Below, piece after piece: positions 25,261-36,662 of a stretch of 64,000 bases of DNA; within the stretch, counting starts at the first letter, position 1, and every line of letters begins with the position of its first letter. The stretch is from Parahaliea mediterranea. GTDB taxonomy: Bacteria > Pseudomonadota > Gammaproteobacteria > Pseudomonadales > Halieaceae. The DNA lies in NCBI RefSeq assembly GCF_003402235.1, contig NZ_QEWO01000001.1, positions 1 to 64,000 of the forward strand. The letters run 5' to 3'. The translations under genes were made by a program, and so were the position numbers. The notes beneath the pieces are model-generated. The model saw nothing but the letters and a program-made list of their open reading frames with translations. It searched no databases and was not told the DNA's origin.

Positions 25261-27741
25261 TCAGAAAGTATAGCCCAGGGTAATACCATATGTCCTTGGC
25301 TCCAGCAGGAACTGGTTGGTGGCCAGCCCCACATTCTGGTCACCCAGGTATTGCCCGGTCACGTGGTCGTCGTTCTTGAGGTTGCGGCCCCAGGCCTCGG
25401 CGAACCAGCTGCGCTCGGCGCTGTACAGGGTGAGGGTGGCGTTGTAGACATCCCAGGCATCCACCGTGTCATTCACCGTGTTGAACACCCGCGAGTAGAA
25501 CTCGTCCTGCCAGTAGTAGTTGGCGCCGGCCACCAGTTCCATGCCGTTGTCGAAGGGCCAGCTGTATTGCACCCCGATGTTGATTGACGACTCCGGCGCG
25601 TTGGGCAGCTGGTTGCCGTCCAGATCTGCCTCGATACCGGCGCAGGGCGCCACGCCGCCGGGGCAGCCGGGGCCAAAGTACACGTTGGAGTTCACGGCGT
25701 TGGCGATGAAGTCGGTGGTGCCCATCTGGTTGATGTCCGCCGGGTCGAGGCTGCTGCCGCCGTCCATGGCCGTGTCCAGCCAGGCGATGTTGGCGGTCAG
25801 GCGCAGGTTGTCGGTGGGCAGCCAGGCCAGTTCGCCCTCAAAGCCCTGGATGGAGGCGTCGAAGTTTTCGTTGAGGCTGGTCTGCTGGGTGATCTTGGAA
25901 ATCTGCATGCCTTCGTAGTCGTAGTAGAAGTAGGTCAGGTTGGCCTGCAGGGTGTTGTCGAACAGGCGCGATTTCACGCCCACTTCAAAGGCGTTGATGT
26001 ACTCCGGGTCAAACTCCGCCAGCGAGGGGTTGTCCTGTAGCAGCACGGAGTCGGCGGAAATGGGATTGAAGCCGCCGCTTTTGTAGCTGCGCGACAGGGT
26101 CAGGTAGGCCATTACGTCGTTGTTGATATCCCAGGTGGCATTGAACTTGCCGGTCGGCTCTTCCCAGCTGCCGTCGAAGGCGTCGTAATCGCCGCCGGGG
26201 GCGGTGGGGTCGTTGAGGAAGCTGAGGTAAATGGTGCGCTGCTCGGAGGACTTCTCCTCCTCGGTGTAGCGCAGGCCCAGGGTCAGGCGCAGGTTGTCGG
26301 TGGCCTGCCAGTACAACTCGCCAAAGGCGGCCCAGGTTTCAAGCTCATAGGTGCGTGTGTCGTTGTCGAACAGGCGTTGGTTGGCGGGAATGGCGAAGGT
26401 ATCGCCGTAGAGCTCCAGCGCCGCCGAATGCACGTAGTAATGCACCTCGCTTTCGTAGTTCAGCCAGAAGCCGCCCAGCAGGAAGTTCCACGGGCCGTCA
26501 AAGTCCGATGCCAGGCGTATCTCCTGACTCCACTGCTCCGGGGTGGTGGTGGAGCGATCGCTGGCATAGGCCCTATCCACGGTAATCGGGCCATCCGGGC
26601 CCCGGTCCACGGTCACCTCCACCGGCCAGGGCTCGGATGCCACGGCAAAGTCGTAGTCGTTGCGGGCGTCCAGGTCGGAGTTGTGATAGCCGGTGAGCCA
26701 GGTCAGCGTGAGCTTATCGAAGTCGTACTCCACCTCGAAGGAGGCCATCCAGTCTTCCACTTCGTAGCGCGGGGCAAAGTCCAGGTACTGCTTGCGCGGG
26801 TCGTCGCTAATGGCGGAATTGAGGAAGTCATCGTCGGGGAAGTCCATGCCCAGGCGCCCGGCAACCAGGTTGTTGACCAGAAACCCGGTGACGGTGGCCT
26901 GACTGTTGGTGCGCTGGTTGGCGAGGCCAGTGGGCAGGCAGCCGATGATGCCGGCCGGGTCGCGCAGGCAGCGCTGGTTGCTGCCGCGCATGCGGTCGGA
27001 ATCTTCCTTCATGTAATTGACCACCAGATTGACGTCGGCCCGCTCGCTGGACCAGCGGGTGGAGGAACGCAGGGCGTACATGTCGCGCCCGTCAATGTCA
27101 TCGCCGGTGTGCTCGTTGTCAACAAAGCCATCGCGCTTGAGGGAAAAGAGCGAGAAGCGCTGGGCCAGGCTGTCGGTGATGGGCAGGTTCACCGCCCCCT
27201 TCACCTTGACGTGGTTGTAGTTGCCCACTTCCAGGTTGATATTGCCGCCCAGTTCCTCCTCGGGCTTGCGGGTAATGAAGTTGATTACCCCGGCGGTGGT
27301 GTTGCGCCCGTACAGGGTGCCCTGGGGACCGCGCAGCACTTCCACCCGTTCGGCGTCGAAGTATTCGGTTTCAAAAATGCGGCCGTTGTTCAGGTACACG
27401 CCGTTGAAGTGGGCGCCGGTGCCGCTGTCTGCCGCAGCGCCAATGGCCTGGTTGCCAATGCCGCGGATGGAAATGGCCGCGGTGGTGAAGTTGTCCTTGC
27501 TCATCAGCATGTTGGGCACCGAGAACTGCATATCCAGCGATTTGCTGATCAGGGCCCGGTCCAACTCGGCGCCGCTGAAGGCGGTTACCGCAATGGGGGT
27601 GTCCTGCACGGTGGTGGCCCGCTTTTCGGCGGTGACGATGATTTCTTCCAGCATGCCGGCCGACTGGGCCAGGCCAAGGGGGGACAATGCGGCCGCCATC
27701 AGGCCGAGTGCAATGGGGGTACCAACTGAACCGCGGGACAT
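25261..27741 (-). CDS. TonB-dependent outer-membrane receptor
   Basis: The 826-residue product (ATG at 27741, GGAG upstream) has a signal peptide, a TonB-box-like N-terminal EEIIVTAEKRAT, a plug domain (VEVLRGPQGTLYGRNTTAG) and a 22-strand barrel ending in aromatic GITLGYTF. It imports a ligand using TonB energy. This subfamily is expanded in marine and sphingomonad-type bacteria and often handles lipids, sterols or siderophores; the ligand cannot be read here. An upstream extension of the frame overlaps the ygiQ 3' region and is not credible. It is probably transcribed alone, after the ygiQ terminator. Confidence 0.93.
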   Translation of the reverse strand: MSRGSVGTPIALGLMAAALSPLGLAQSAGMLEEIIVTAEKRATTVQDTPIAVTAFSGAELDRALISKSLDMQFSVPNMLMSKDNFTTAAISIRGIGNQAIGAAADSGTGAHFNGVYLNNGRIFETEYFDAERVEVLRGPQGTLYGRNTTAGVINFITRKPEEELGGNINLEVGNYNHVKVKGAVNLPITDSLAQRFSLFSLKRDGFVDNEHTGDDIDGRDMYALRSSTRWSSERADVNLVVNYMKEDSDRMRGSNQRCLRDPAGIIGCLPTGLANQRTNSQATVTGFLVNNLVAGRLGMDFPDDDFLNSAISDDPRKQYLDFAPRYEVEDWMASFEVEYDFDKLTLTWLTGYHNSDLDARNDYDFAVASEPWPVEVTVDRGPDGPITVDRAYASDRSTTTPEQWSQEIRLASDFDGPWNFLLGGFWLNYESEVHYYVHSAALELYGDTFAIPANQRLFDNDTRTYELETWAAFGELYWQATDNLRLTLGLRYTEEEKSSEQRTIYLSFLNDPTAPGGDYDAFDGSWEEPTGKFNATWDINNDVMAYLTLSRSYKSGGFNPISADSVLLQDNPSLAEFDPEYINAFEVGVKSRLFDNTLQANLTYFYYDYEGMQISKITQQTSLNENFDASIQGFEGELAWLPTDNLRLTANIAWLDTAMDGGSSLDPADINQMGTTDFIANAVNSNVYFGPGCPGGVAPCAGIEADLDGNQLPNAPESSINIGVQYSWPFDNGMELVAGANYYWQDEFYSRVFNTVNDTVDAWDVYNATLTLYSAERSWFAEAWGRNLKNDDHVTGQYLGDQNVGLATNQFLLEPRTYGITLGYTF

Positions 27742-27823
27742 AGGCCATACTCCGATTTTTATGATTAGAACTTTGAGTATGTGCTCTAAGCTAGCAGAGA
27801 TTGCCAGTGACGCAAGTGAAATT

Positions 27824-27845
27824 GCCCGGGGCGATGGCCCCGGGC
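27824..27845 (-). terminator. Hairpin terminator downstream of ygiQ
   Basis: GCCCGGGGC and GCCCCGGGC form a perfect 9-bp stem with a 4-base loop. On the minus strand it is followed by AATTTC, a weak T tract. It lies between the ygiQ stop (27896) and the TonB receptor start. Confidence 0.5.
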
Positions 27846-27895
27846 GGGCAGGCGGCAAACCGCAGCAGTGGTGTTGACGGCCGGGGCAGCGCCCC

Positions 27896-30118
<2,223 letters not shown>

Positions 30119-30214
30119 GGTGACAGGGCGCTCGTGGCGCGGGCAGTGCGGCCGCGCGCGGCGGCCTGGGTCAGACGACAGGGGCGCGATTGTACCTGAA
30201 AAGCGCCCCTCGCC

Positions 30215-30850
30215 CTAGCTGGCGGGCAGGATAAGCGCGGGCTTCTCCAGCGCTAGCGCCAGGGCCTGGGTGAAGGTCACTACCACCGGGGCGCCAATGC
30301 GCAGCTCGGGCATGATGGCGCGGTCCACCTCGGTCACGGTGTGGTAGTTGTCCCGGGGGTCTAGCAGGGTGACGGTGCCCAGCAGGCGGTTCATGCCTTC
30401 AATCGAGCACACCGCGCGCACCAGGCGCATGCCGGCGGCGGAAGGCAGTTCGTCGGCGTTGGCCACGTCGGCTACATCCACTTCCTGCCAGGGCGAGGCG
30501 TGTTCGTCGTCGGTGGGTGCGCGCAGCTCAAAGGCAAAGGCCGCCAGGTAGGTGGCCACCACCACATCGCCCACGGCAAATTCGTCCAGGCGTTCAATGT
30601 CTTCGCTGGCGGTGAGGGTGAAGAGGTTGCCGCCGGGGCCTTCCAGGGTCAGGTCGCGGGTGTTGTGGTCAATGGCGGTGATGGTGGCCTCAAGCTGCAC
30701 CGCCGCGGCCCGCCGGGCGGTGGGCACGGCGCTGGCGGGCTCTGTTGTCGCGGTTTCTGGCGACTGCGCGCCAACATGCAGTGCCGGCAGGGCGAGGCTG
30801 ACAAACAGCAGCCAGGCGCTGAATCGGTAAGCGGTGATGTTGCGGGTCAT
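30215..30850 (-). CDS. Secreted protein of unknown function (211 aa)
   Basis: A signal peptide (residues 1-29, ending LPALHVGA) is followed by a Thr/Ala-rich linker and a mostly beta domain with repeated DxxxR and TLEGPGGNLFTLT-type strands. I do not recognise a family; it could be an OB-like or cell-surface domain. AAGGAG precedes the ATG. It lies 123 bp downstream of the DUF3604 gene on the same strand, so it may share its transcript. The palindromic pair AGGGGCGC/GCGCCCCT at 30180-30210 sits just after its stop. Confidence 0.7.
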   Translation of the reverse strand: MTRNITAYRFSAWLLFVSLALPALHVGAQSPETATTEPASAVPTARRAAAVQLEATITAIDHNTRDLTLEGPGGNLFTLTASEDIERLDEFAVGDVVVATYLAAFAFELRAPTDDEHASPWQEVDVADVANADELPSAAGMRLVRAVCSIEGMNRLLGTVTLLDPRDNYHTVTEVDRAIMPELRIGAPVVVTFTQALALALEKPALILPAS

Positions 30851-30973
30851 CGCGTTCTCCTTGGTGGTTCAGGTTCTGGCTGAGGGTCTGGGTTTGAGTT
30901 TGAGTCTCGGGATTATAGTCCAGGCCGGTGCGGCGAGCCGGCGGCCGCAGGGCACTGCGCGCGCGGCAAAGCG

Positions 30974-32986
30974 CTACTGCGGCGTATACCAGATGGGGGA
31001 GGTGTAGGCCCGCTCCTGGCCGTAGACCGGCGCTTCCGGCTCGCGCTCGGTGCCAAAGAATGCCGCGTCGATGGTGGTCCACCGCGGGGTGGGTATCTCC
31101 AGCACCCGCACGTAGTAGAACGCCCGCTGGCGGGGGTTGAAGTCCGGGTCGGCCCAGGTGACTGCCAGCGCCGGGTCGCCGATGCGGTTGCTGTAGGTGG
31201 CCGCCTCGGCGTTGACGGTGTTGCCCACCGCATCCACCTGGTTGTTGCGAATGATGCGCGCATCCGAGGCCGCCACGTTGTACACCTTCTCGTGGGTCTG
31301 GCCCTTGTCATCCAGCCAGCCCTTCACCACCTGCAGGCGGTCGAGGTTGGCGCCGGCCGGATCTTTGCTGGCGGCAATCAGGAAGGAGGGGGCCTGTTGG
31401 GCGCCGGCTGCCGGCAGGTGTGCGCCCATCGGCACGCCCTTGCTGTAGCCCACGGTGGCAAGGTCCGGGCGCAGGGCATCGTCGCTGGCAAACTGCCAGC
31501 CGCCGAAAAAGCGCACCGTCATGCGCGGCCCGGTGGTGGCGTAAGTCTCCCGGCGGCGCATGGCGTCAAACAGCGATTCGCGGGTGTTCTCCCTGGCCCA
31601 CACGGCGGCGTAGCCGGCGGCCAGGGATTCCCACTGCAGCAGGGAGATGGCGTCGGTGCCTTCTTGGGCTTCAAAGTAGGGCTTGCGGTCGCGGCCGGGG
31701 GCGGGTTCCGCCGAGGTCATTTTGCCGAAGAAGTTGTCTTCGTCGGCGGTGGCCAGGCTGGTGTGGGAATCAGTGCTGCCGATCATGCCGAAGGCAAAGG
31801 GGTTGGCGCCGAGGGATTCCGCCAGGGCCAGGCCGTTGCGCAGGGTCGAGCGGGCGTACTCGAATTGCAGCATGTCCTGGGTTTTGGGCGTGGTCATGCT
31901 CAAGTTGGCCTTGTCCCAGGTTTCGTAGTCGGCAAACTCGTCGTTCGGCGACAGGAAGGGGTGGGTTTCGCCGTCGCCCTTGATCTGGGTGACCTCAATG
32001 ATGGGTTCCCAGTGCGCGCGGCGTTCGGCGTAGTCCCGGGTGAGGGCGGCGCCGTCGAGGGTGGTTTCGGCAAACATCAGGCCATTGCTGACGTTGCCGT
32101 TGTGGGGAATGGCCAGCACGCTGCCGCCAGTGGCGGCCTCGTAGTCGGCCATGAACTGCCAGAGGTCCTCCGGGTCGCTGCTGTCCATGGCGGAAAAGGG
32201 CAGCACTTGCGCGGTTTTATCGGCGCCATCGCGAAACAGCACGTTGCGGTGCAGGTTGTTGCCATCGGGCATGGAGGTCCACTCGTAGCCGATAAAGGCG
32301 GTGAAGTGGCCCGGCTCGTTAAAGGCGTCGGCAACCTCGCCAACCTGCGACCAGATGGATTCGCGTACAGCGGGCGGCACGGCCATGTCGCCAAGGCCCT
32401 CCAGGTAATCCGGCGGCAGTTCGGGGTACATGTCGATCATGTGCTGCGCGTTGTCCGAGGCCAGGATGTTCATCGACAGCATGCCGAAGTCCAGCAATAT
32501 GCGCTCCGGGTGGCCGGCATCCAGGTGGCCGGCCCAGCGCTTGCCGAGGGAGGTATCGATGATGTCAGCAGAGCGGGCGAACACCTTGGGGAAGATGCCC
32601 ATGAACTCCGAGTGATCCGACACCATCAGAAAGTCCAGCGGGCGTTGCAGCCGGGCCGGCTGGCCGGACTGGGCCATGACTGTTTCGCCACGGGCAAAGC
32701 GGTAGGCCTGTTCTGGTGAAATGCCGCGATTGCCAAAGGTAAAGGCATCCGGCGACTGGTTGGTGTGCAAATGGGTATCGCCCCAGAACACCCGGGTGGG
32801 CCAGTCGTTGCGGGTCGGCGGCGAGTAGTTTTGCGCGTCGTGTTGTATGTCGTGCTGCATGTTGTGGGCAGCATCGCTTGGAGCGACTTGCGCCGCCGCC
32901 CGGGCGGTGGGGGTGGCGGCCAGCAGCGGCAGGGCCAGGGGCAAGGAGAGCGCCAGGCAGGCGCTCAGCCGGAGTCGACGGGACAT
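30974..32986 (-). CDS. DUF3604 (PHP-like) secreted protein
   Basis: The 670-residue protein has a signal peptide (first ~30 residues) and the DUF3604 domain. PHP-like metal-binding motifs are visible: WGDTHLHTNQSPDAF near the N-terminus and VSDHSEFMGI. It is predicted to be a periplasmic or secreted metal-dependent hydrolase; substrates of the family are not established. AAGGGT lies upstream of the ATG. It lies downstream of a TonB receptor on the same strand, separated from it by a hairpin. Confidence 0.9.
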   Translation of the reverse strand: MSRRLRLSACLALSLPLALPLLAATPTARAAAQVAPSDAAHNMQHDIQHDAQNYSPPTRNDWPTRVFWGDTHLHTNQSPDAFTFGNRGISPEQAYRFARGETVMAQSGQPARLQRPLDFLMVSDHSEFMGIFPKVFARSADIIDTSLGKRWAGHLDAGHPERILLDFGMLSMNILASDNAQHMIDMYPELPPDYLEGLGDMAVPPAVRESIWSQVGEVADAFNEPGHFTAFIGYEWTSMPDGNNLHRNVLFRDGADKTAQVLPFSAMDSSDPEDLWQFMADYEAATGGSVLAIPHNGNVSNGLMFAETTLDGAALTRDYAERRAHWEPIIEVTQIKGDGETHPFLSPNDEFADYETWDKANLSMTTPKTQDMLQFEYARSTLRNGLALAESLGANPFAFGMIGSTDSHTSLATADEDNFFGKMTSAEPAPGRDRKPYFEAQEGTDAISLLQWESLAAGYAAVWARENTRESLFDAMRRRETYATTGPRMTVRFFGGWQFASDDALRPDLATVGYSKGVPMGAHLPAAGAQQAPSFLIAASKDPAGANLDRLQVVKGWLDDKGQTHEKVYNVAASDARIIRNNQVDAVGNTVNAEAATYSNRIGDPALAVTWADPDFNPRQRAFYYVRVLEIPTPRWTTIDAAFFGTEREPEAPVYGQERAYTSPIWYTPQ

Positions 32987-33085
32987 GGTTTTACCCTTTA
33001 TTTATGTGTTCGGACGGGACTGTCCACAGCTTAGCACCGGGCAGCGCATGCCCCGGTTCAACAAATCAGCGCCGGGTGGGGAAAT

Positions 33086-33105
33086 CCCGCGCCCCAGGGC
33101 GCGGG
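33086..33105 (-). terminator. Hairpin downstream of the second TonB receptor
   Basis: CCCGCGCC-CCAG-GGCGCGGG is a perfect 8-bp stem with a 4-base loop, located 44 bases past the receptor stop codon. On the minus strand ATTTCCCC follows, a weak T tract, so it could end the receptor transcript before the DUF3604 gene. Confidence 0.5.
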
Positions 33106-33148
33106 TGTTGGCAGGGGCTTCAAAGGAGCGGTGAAAAGGGCGGCCAGC

Positions 33149-35626
33149 TCAGAAGCGGTAGATGAAGTCCATCCCCACCATGCGCGGCGGAATGCGCCAG
33201 CCGGTGAGGGAGCCGATGGCATCGCCATTGTCGCCAAACACGGTGATGACCTCTTCGTCGAACAGGTTGGTGCTCCATGCGCTCACTTCCCAGCGCTCGC
33301 CCTCGGGCAGCAGGGAGATGCGCAGGTTGGCCAGGTCGTAGGCGTCTACCTTGCGGGTGGGGTCGTTCAGGCTCTCCACTCGCTCGTCGTTCCAGGTGTA
33401 ATCAAAACGGGTGAGCAGTTCGCCGAAGTCCCCCAGCGGCAGGTAGTACTCCAGCGCCAGGTTGACCTTGTTTTCCGGCGTGCCAACGCGGGGCTCGCCG
33501 GTCAGGTCGTCGGCGGCGGTTTCACCGGCGGCGGCGATGATGTCGAAGTCGGTGTACTCGGTCTTCAGCCAGCTGTAATTGCCGGACAGGCTCAGGTGGT
33601 CGGTAATCAGCCACGAGCCCTCCAGTTCCAGCCCGTAGCCCTCGGCGTCGGCATTGCGCAGGTTGTAGCTGGGAATGGGCTGGCCCAGCAGTTTCAGCTC
33701 CTGCAGGTTGCTGTATTCGTAGAAGAAGGCGGCCGCATTGAACTGCACGCGGCCGTCGAAGTAGGCGCCCTTGGTGCCAATTTCGTAGTTGATGACTTCC
33801 TCTTCGTCGTAGGAGGTGTCGATGTCCGGCCCGAAGTTGAGGCTGTTGAAGCCGCCGGACTTGAAGCCGGTGGCCACGCTGGCATAGCCCATCACACTGT
33901 CGGTGAAGTGGTAGTCCAGCACCAGGCGCCCGGAGAGGGCGTCCCAGGTGTCGCTCTGGGAGGTATCCAGCACCGGCTGGCCGTTGTTGTAGAAGGCCAG
34001 GCCGAAGTTGGCGCCGGCAATCTGGTTCTGGTACTGGGTGAACAGGTCGAAGGCCTTGTCATCGTAGGTGTAGCGTAAGCCGCCGGTGAGGTTGATGCGA
34101 TCGGTCACGCTCCAGGTGGCGTCGCCGTACAGGGCGTAGCTTTCGTAGGTGCCGCTGCTTTCGACGGATTCAATCCAGTCATCGCCGGCGGCAATGCGCG
34201 GGCCCACGTCGTTCAGTATCTGGAACAGCCCCACCAGCGGGTTGGTGGACAGGCCGAAGTCCTCCAGGGTGCCCTGGTCGTTCAGGAAGCTCCAGATAAA
34301 GGCGGAACTCGCCATGCCGTCCAGGCCGCGGTCCTTCAGCTGCTGGCGGTAGGCCGGCTGCAGTTCGGACACCTCGGTGTTGCTGAGCCCGTCCAGGGCG
34401 TCAATCTGCGCCTGCGGCAGCCCGGCCAGGGCGCTCAGGAAGGTTTGCGAAGTGGCGGAGGTGGAGTTGCGCAGAATCTCCGACCACGCGAAGGACTCCA
34501 GCGTGCTCATTTTGAATTCGGCGGTGGTCAGGTGATCCACCGTCTCGCGGGAATAGGCCGCGCCGGCGGTCCACTTGAGGCTGTCGCTGGCGCCGGTAAG
34601 GCGGAACTCCTGCGAGAAGTATTCGTTGTCGTCGGGGTTGGAGGAGGCGAAGTAGTAATCCGGGTTGTTGGAGCCGTCCAGGTCTTCCAGCAACTCGGTT
34701 TCAAAGCGCCGGTAGCCGGTGATGGAGGTGAAGGTTATATCGCCCATCTCGTGGTTGACCTCCAGCGAGGTGGCGAACATGTCGCGCTCTTCCTTGCTCA
34801 CAAAGTCGTTGGCGATATCGCCGTAAGGGTCCAGCCGCCGGCCCGGGTTGGCGCCTTCAAACACGCTGTTGATCAGGGTGTACTGGGCCCCGCCGTGCTG
34901 GTCCATCTGGCTGTATTCCGCCCGCAGCAGCACCTCGGTGTTGGCGCCGGCGTCCCACAGCAGGCTGGCGCGCAGACTGTCGGTGTTCTGCTCGCTCTGG
35001 TCGGGGCCAGACAGGTTCTCCAGGTAGCCGTCGCGATTGCGGCTCACCGCCAGCAGGCGCAGGGCCACGGTGTCCGACAGGGGGGTGTTGAACATGAACT
35101 CGCCGTCCAGGCGCCCGTAGTCGCCCACGCTCACCTTGGCCCGCCCCTCACGCTCGAACACCGGCGGCTGGCTGATGATGTGAATGGCGCCGCCGGTGGC
35201 ATTGCGGCCAAACAGGGTGCCCTGCGGACCTTTGAGTACTTCCACCCGGGCGATGTCCGCCAGGGCCGCCTCGGCGCCGGCGCCGCGGGCGGCATACACC
35301 CCGTCCACGTACACGGCAACCGCCGGGTCCGAGCCCACGGTCCAGTCATTGGTTTGCACCCCGCGAATGCTGTAGGTGGGCTGCAGGGCGTTGTCGTTGT
35401 TCATCTCCACCCCGGGGGTGAAGCGGCCCAGGTCGGTCAGGTTGCGGGCGGACAGCTTCTCCACCGTGGCGTCGTTGAACACGCTGATGGAAATGGGCAC
35501 ATCCATCACATTCTCCGCCCGTTTCTGGGCGGTAACGATGACTTCTTCCAGCATCGGCTGGGCGCTGGCAGTGGCAGAGACGGCCATGATGGCGGCCGCC
35601 AGGGCGTGGCGAGGGTGGGTTTTCAT
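33149..35626 (-). CDS. TonB-dependent outer-membrane receptor
   Basis: The 825-residue product (ATG at 35626, purine-rich GAGAGAG upstream) starts MKTHPRHALAAAIMAVSATA, a signal peptide. It has the EEVIVTAQKRAENVMD segment, a plug domain (VEVLKGPQGTLFGRNATGG) and a barrel with a final aromatic residue (YRF). It is a receptor of the same broad type as the one at 25261-27741. The adjacent DUF3604 and secreted unknown may process its ligand. The upstream in-frame codons to 35656 are not needed. Confidence 0.93.
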   Translation of the reverse strand: MKTHPRHALAAAIMAVSATASAQPMLEEVIVTAQKRAENVMDVPISISVFNDATVEKLSARNLTDLGRFTPGVEMNNDNALQPTYSIRGVQTNDWTVGSDPAVAVYVDGVYAARGAGAEAALADIARVEVLKGPQGTLFGRNATGGAIHIISQPPVFEREGRAKVSVGDYGRLDGEFMFNTPLSDTVALRLLAVSRNRDGYLENLSGPDQSEQNTDSLRASLLWDAGANTEVLLRAEYSQMDQHGGAQYTLINSVFEGANPGRRLDPYGDIANDFVSKEERDMFATSLEVNHEMGDITFTSITGYRRFETELLEDLDGSNNPDYYFASSNPDDNEYFSQEFRLTGASDSLKWTAGAAYSRETVDHLTTAEFKMSTLESFAWSEILRNSTSATSQTFLSALAGLPQAQIDALDGLSNTEVSELQPAYRQQLKDRGLDGMASSAFIWSFLNDQGTLEDFGLSTNPLVGLFQILNDVGPRIAAGDDWIESVESSGTYESYALYGDATWSVTDRINLTGGLRYTYDDKAFDLFTQYQNQIAGANFGLAFYNNGQPVLDTSQSDTWDALSGRLVLDYHFTDSVMGYASVATGFKSGGFNSLNFGPDIDTSYDEEEVINYEIGTKGAYFDGRVQFNAAAFFYEYSNLQELKLLGQPIPSYNLRNADAEGYGLELEGSWLITDHLSLSGNYSWLKTEYTDFDIIAAAGETAADDLTGEPRVGTPENKVNLALEYYLPLGDFGELLTRFDYTWNDERVESLNDPTRKVDAYDLANLRISLLPEGERWEVSAWSTNLFDEEVITVFGDNGDAIGSLTGWRIPPRMVGMDFIYRF

Positions 35627-35752
35627 GCGGTACGGCTCTCTCGTCATTGGAATCATTATGCGGATTGCGTGGCCAGTGTGTCGGCTGCTTACATTCTAGG
35701 AGGGCAGCCCTGACAAGGCCAGCCCCACAGGCCGGCCGGGGCGCGTGAGGGC

Positions 35753-36595
35753 CTATTTGCCGTCGCGGCTGAGGGGCGGCAGGTCGCTGGCGCAGTACTT
35801 GCAGTAGCGGGCGTCCAGGTCGTGCCCGGCGCGCGAGCACTGGCTGCAGTTGCGGGTGGTGAGGTGGTTGCCGCGCAGGCCCGAGGCCAGTTCGGCGGTG
35901 ATGATGCCGGTGGGCACGGCGATGATGGCGTAGCCGATCAGCATGCCGGTAGCGGAGATGGCGCGGCCCAGGGCCGTGAGCGGCACCACGTCGCCGTAGC
36001 CAACGGTGGTGATGGTGACAATGGCCCAGTAGATACTGATGGGAATATTGTCGAAGCCGCTCTTGGGGCCTTCCACCACGTACAGCAGGCAGCCGAAGAT
36101 CACGGTGATGATCATCATCATCGAGAAGAACACGAAAATCTTGCGGGTGGAGCGGCGCAGCGCGCCGGCCAGCATATTGGCCTCGTTCAGGAAGGCCAGC
36201 AAACGCAGCACCCGGAAAATGCGCAGAATGCGCAGCAGGCGCACAATCAGCAGCGACGCCGCCTGGGGAAACACCAGCGCCACATAGGTGGGCAGGATGG
36301 CCAGTAAATCCACCACTCCGTACACGCTCAACACATAGGCCTTGCGGTTGGGCGAGCACCAGATGCGCACCAGGTACTCGATGGTGAACAGCACCGTGAA
36401 CACCCACTCGACCTGCCAGAACAGCCAGCCCCAATCGGCGTGCAGATGCCCGATGGAATCCAGCATGACGATGGTGACGCTGGCCAGGATGACGACAATC
36501 AGGGTGATGTCGAACCATTTCCCGGCGGGGGTCTCGGTGCCGAAGATGACGTCGTAAAACGCCTTCTGCAAAGGAGTGATGTCGCGTGCTGTCAT
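35753..36595 (-). CDS. Voltage-gated-type K+ channel with C-terminal zinc ribbon
   Basis: The 280-residue protein has six transmembrane segments. S4 is RLLRILRIFRVLRLL, with arginines at every third position, and the pore loop carries the potassium filter TTVGYGDVVP. A cytoplasmic tail follows, ending in CSQCSRAGHDLDARYCKYC (250-268), two CxxC pairs that look like a zinc ribbon. The tail is unusual for a small bacterial channel. It should conduct K+ with voltage control. The ATG at 36595 is the likelier start; a GTG at 36628 is possible. It lies 67 bp downstream of putA on the same strand. Confidence 0.9.
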   Translation of the reverse strand: MTARDITPLQKAFYDVIFGTETPAGKWFDITLIVVILASVTIVMLDSIGHLHADWGWLFWQVEWVFTVLFTIEYLVRIWCSPNRKAYVLSVYGVVDLLAILPTYVALVFPQAASLLIVRLLRILRIFRVLRLLAFLNEANMLAGALRRSTRKIFVFFSMMMIITVIFGCLLYVVEGPKSGFDNIPISIYWAIVTITTVGYGDVVPLTALGRAISATGMLIGYAIIAVPTGIITAELASGLRGNHLTTRNCSQCSRAGHDLDARYCKYCASDLPPLSRDGK

Positions 36596-36662
36596 GGCAG
36601 GCTGGCGTGGCCCCGTCTGGAATGCCACGCCACTATAAGGCAGGGCGCTGCCCGGTGAAACC

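Noticed and set aside
30180-30210. Terminator between the secreted unknown and ygiQ
   Set aside because: The AGGGGCGC/GCGCCCCT stem has a 15-base loop and no T run, and a -10-like TACAAT lies inside the loop.
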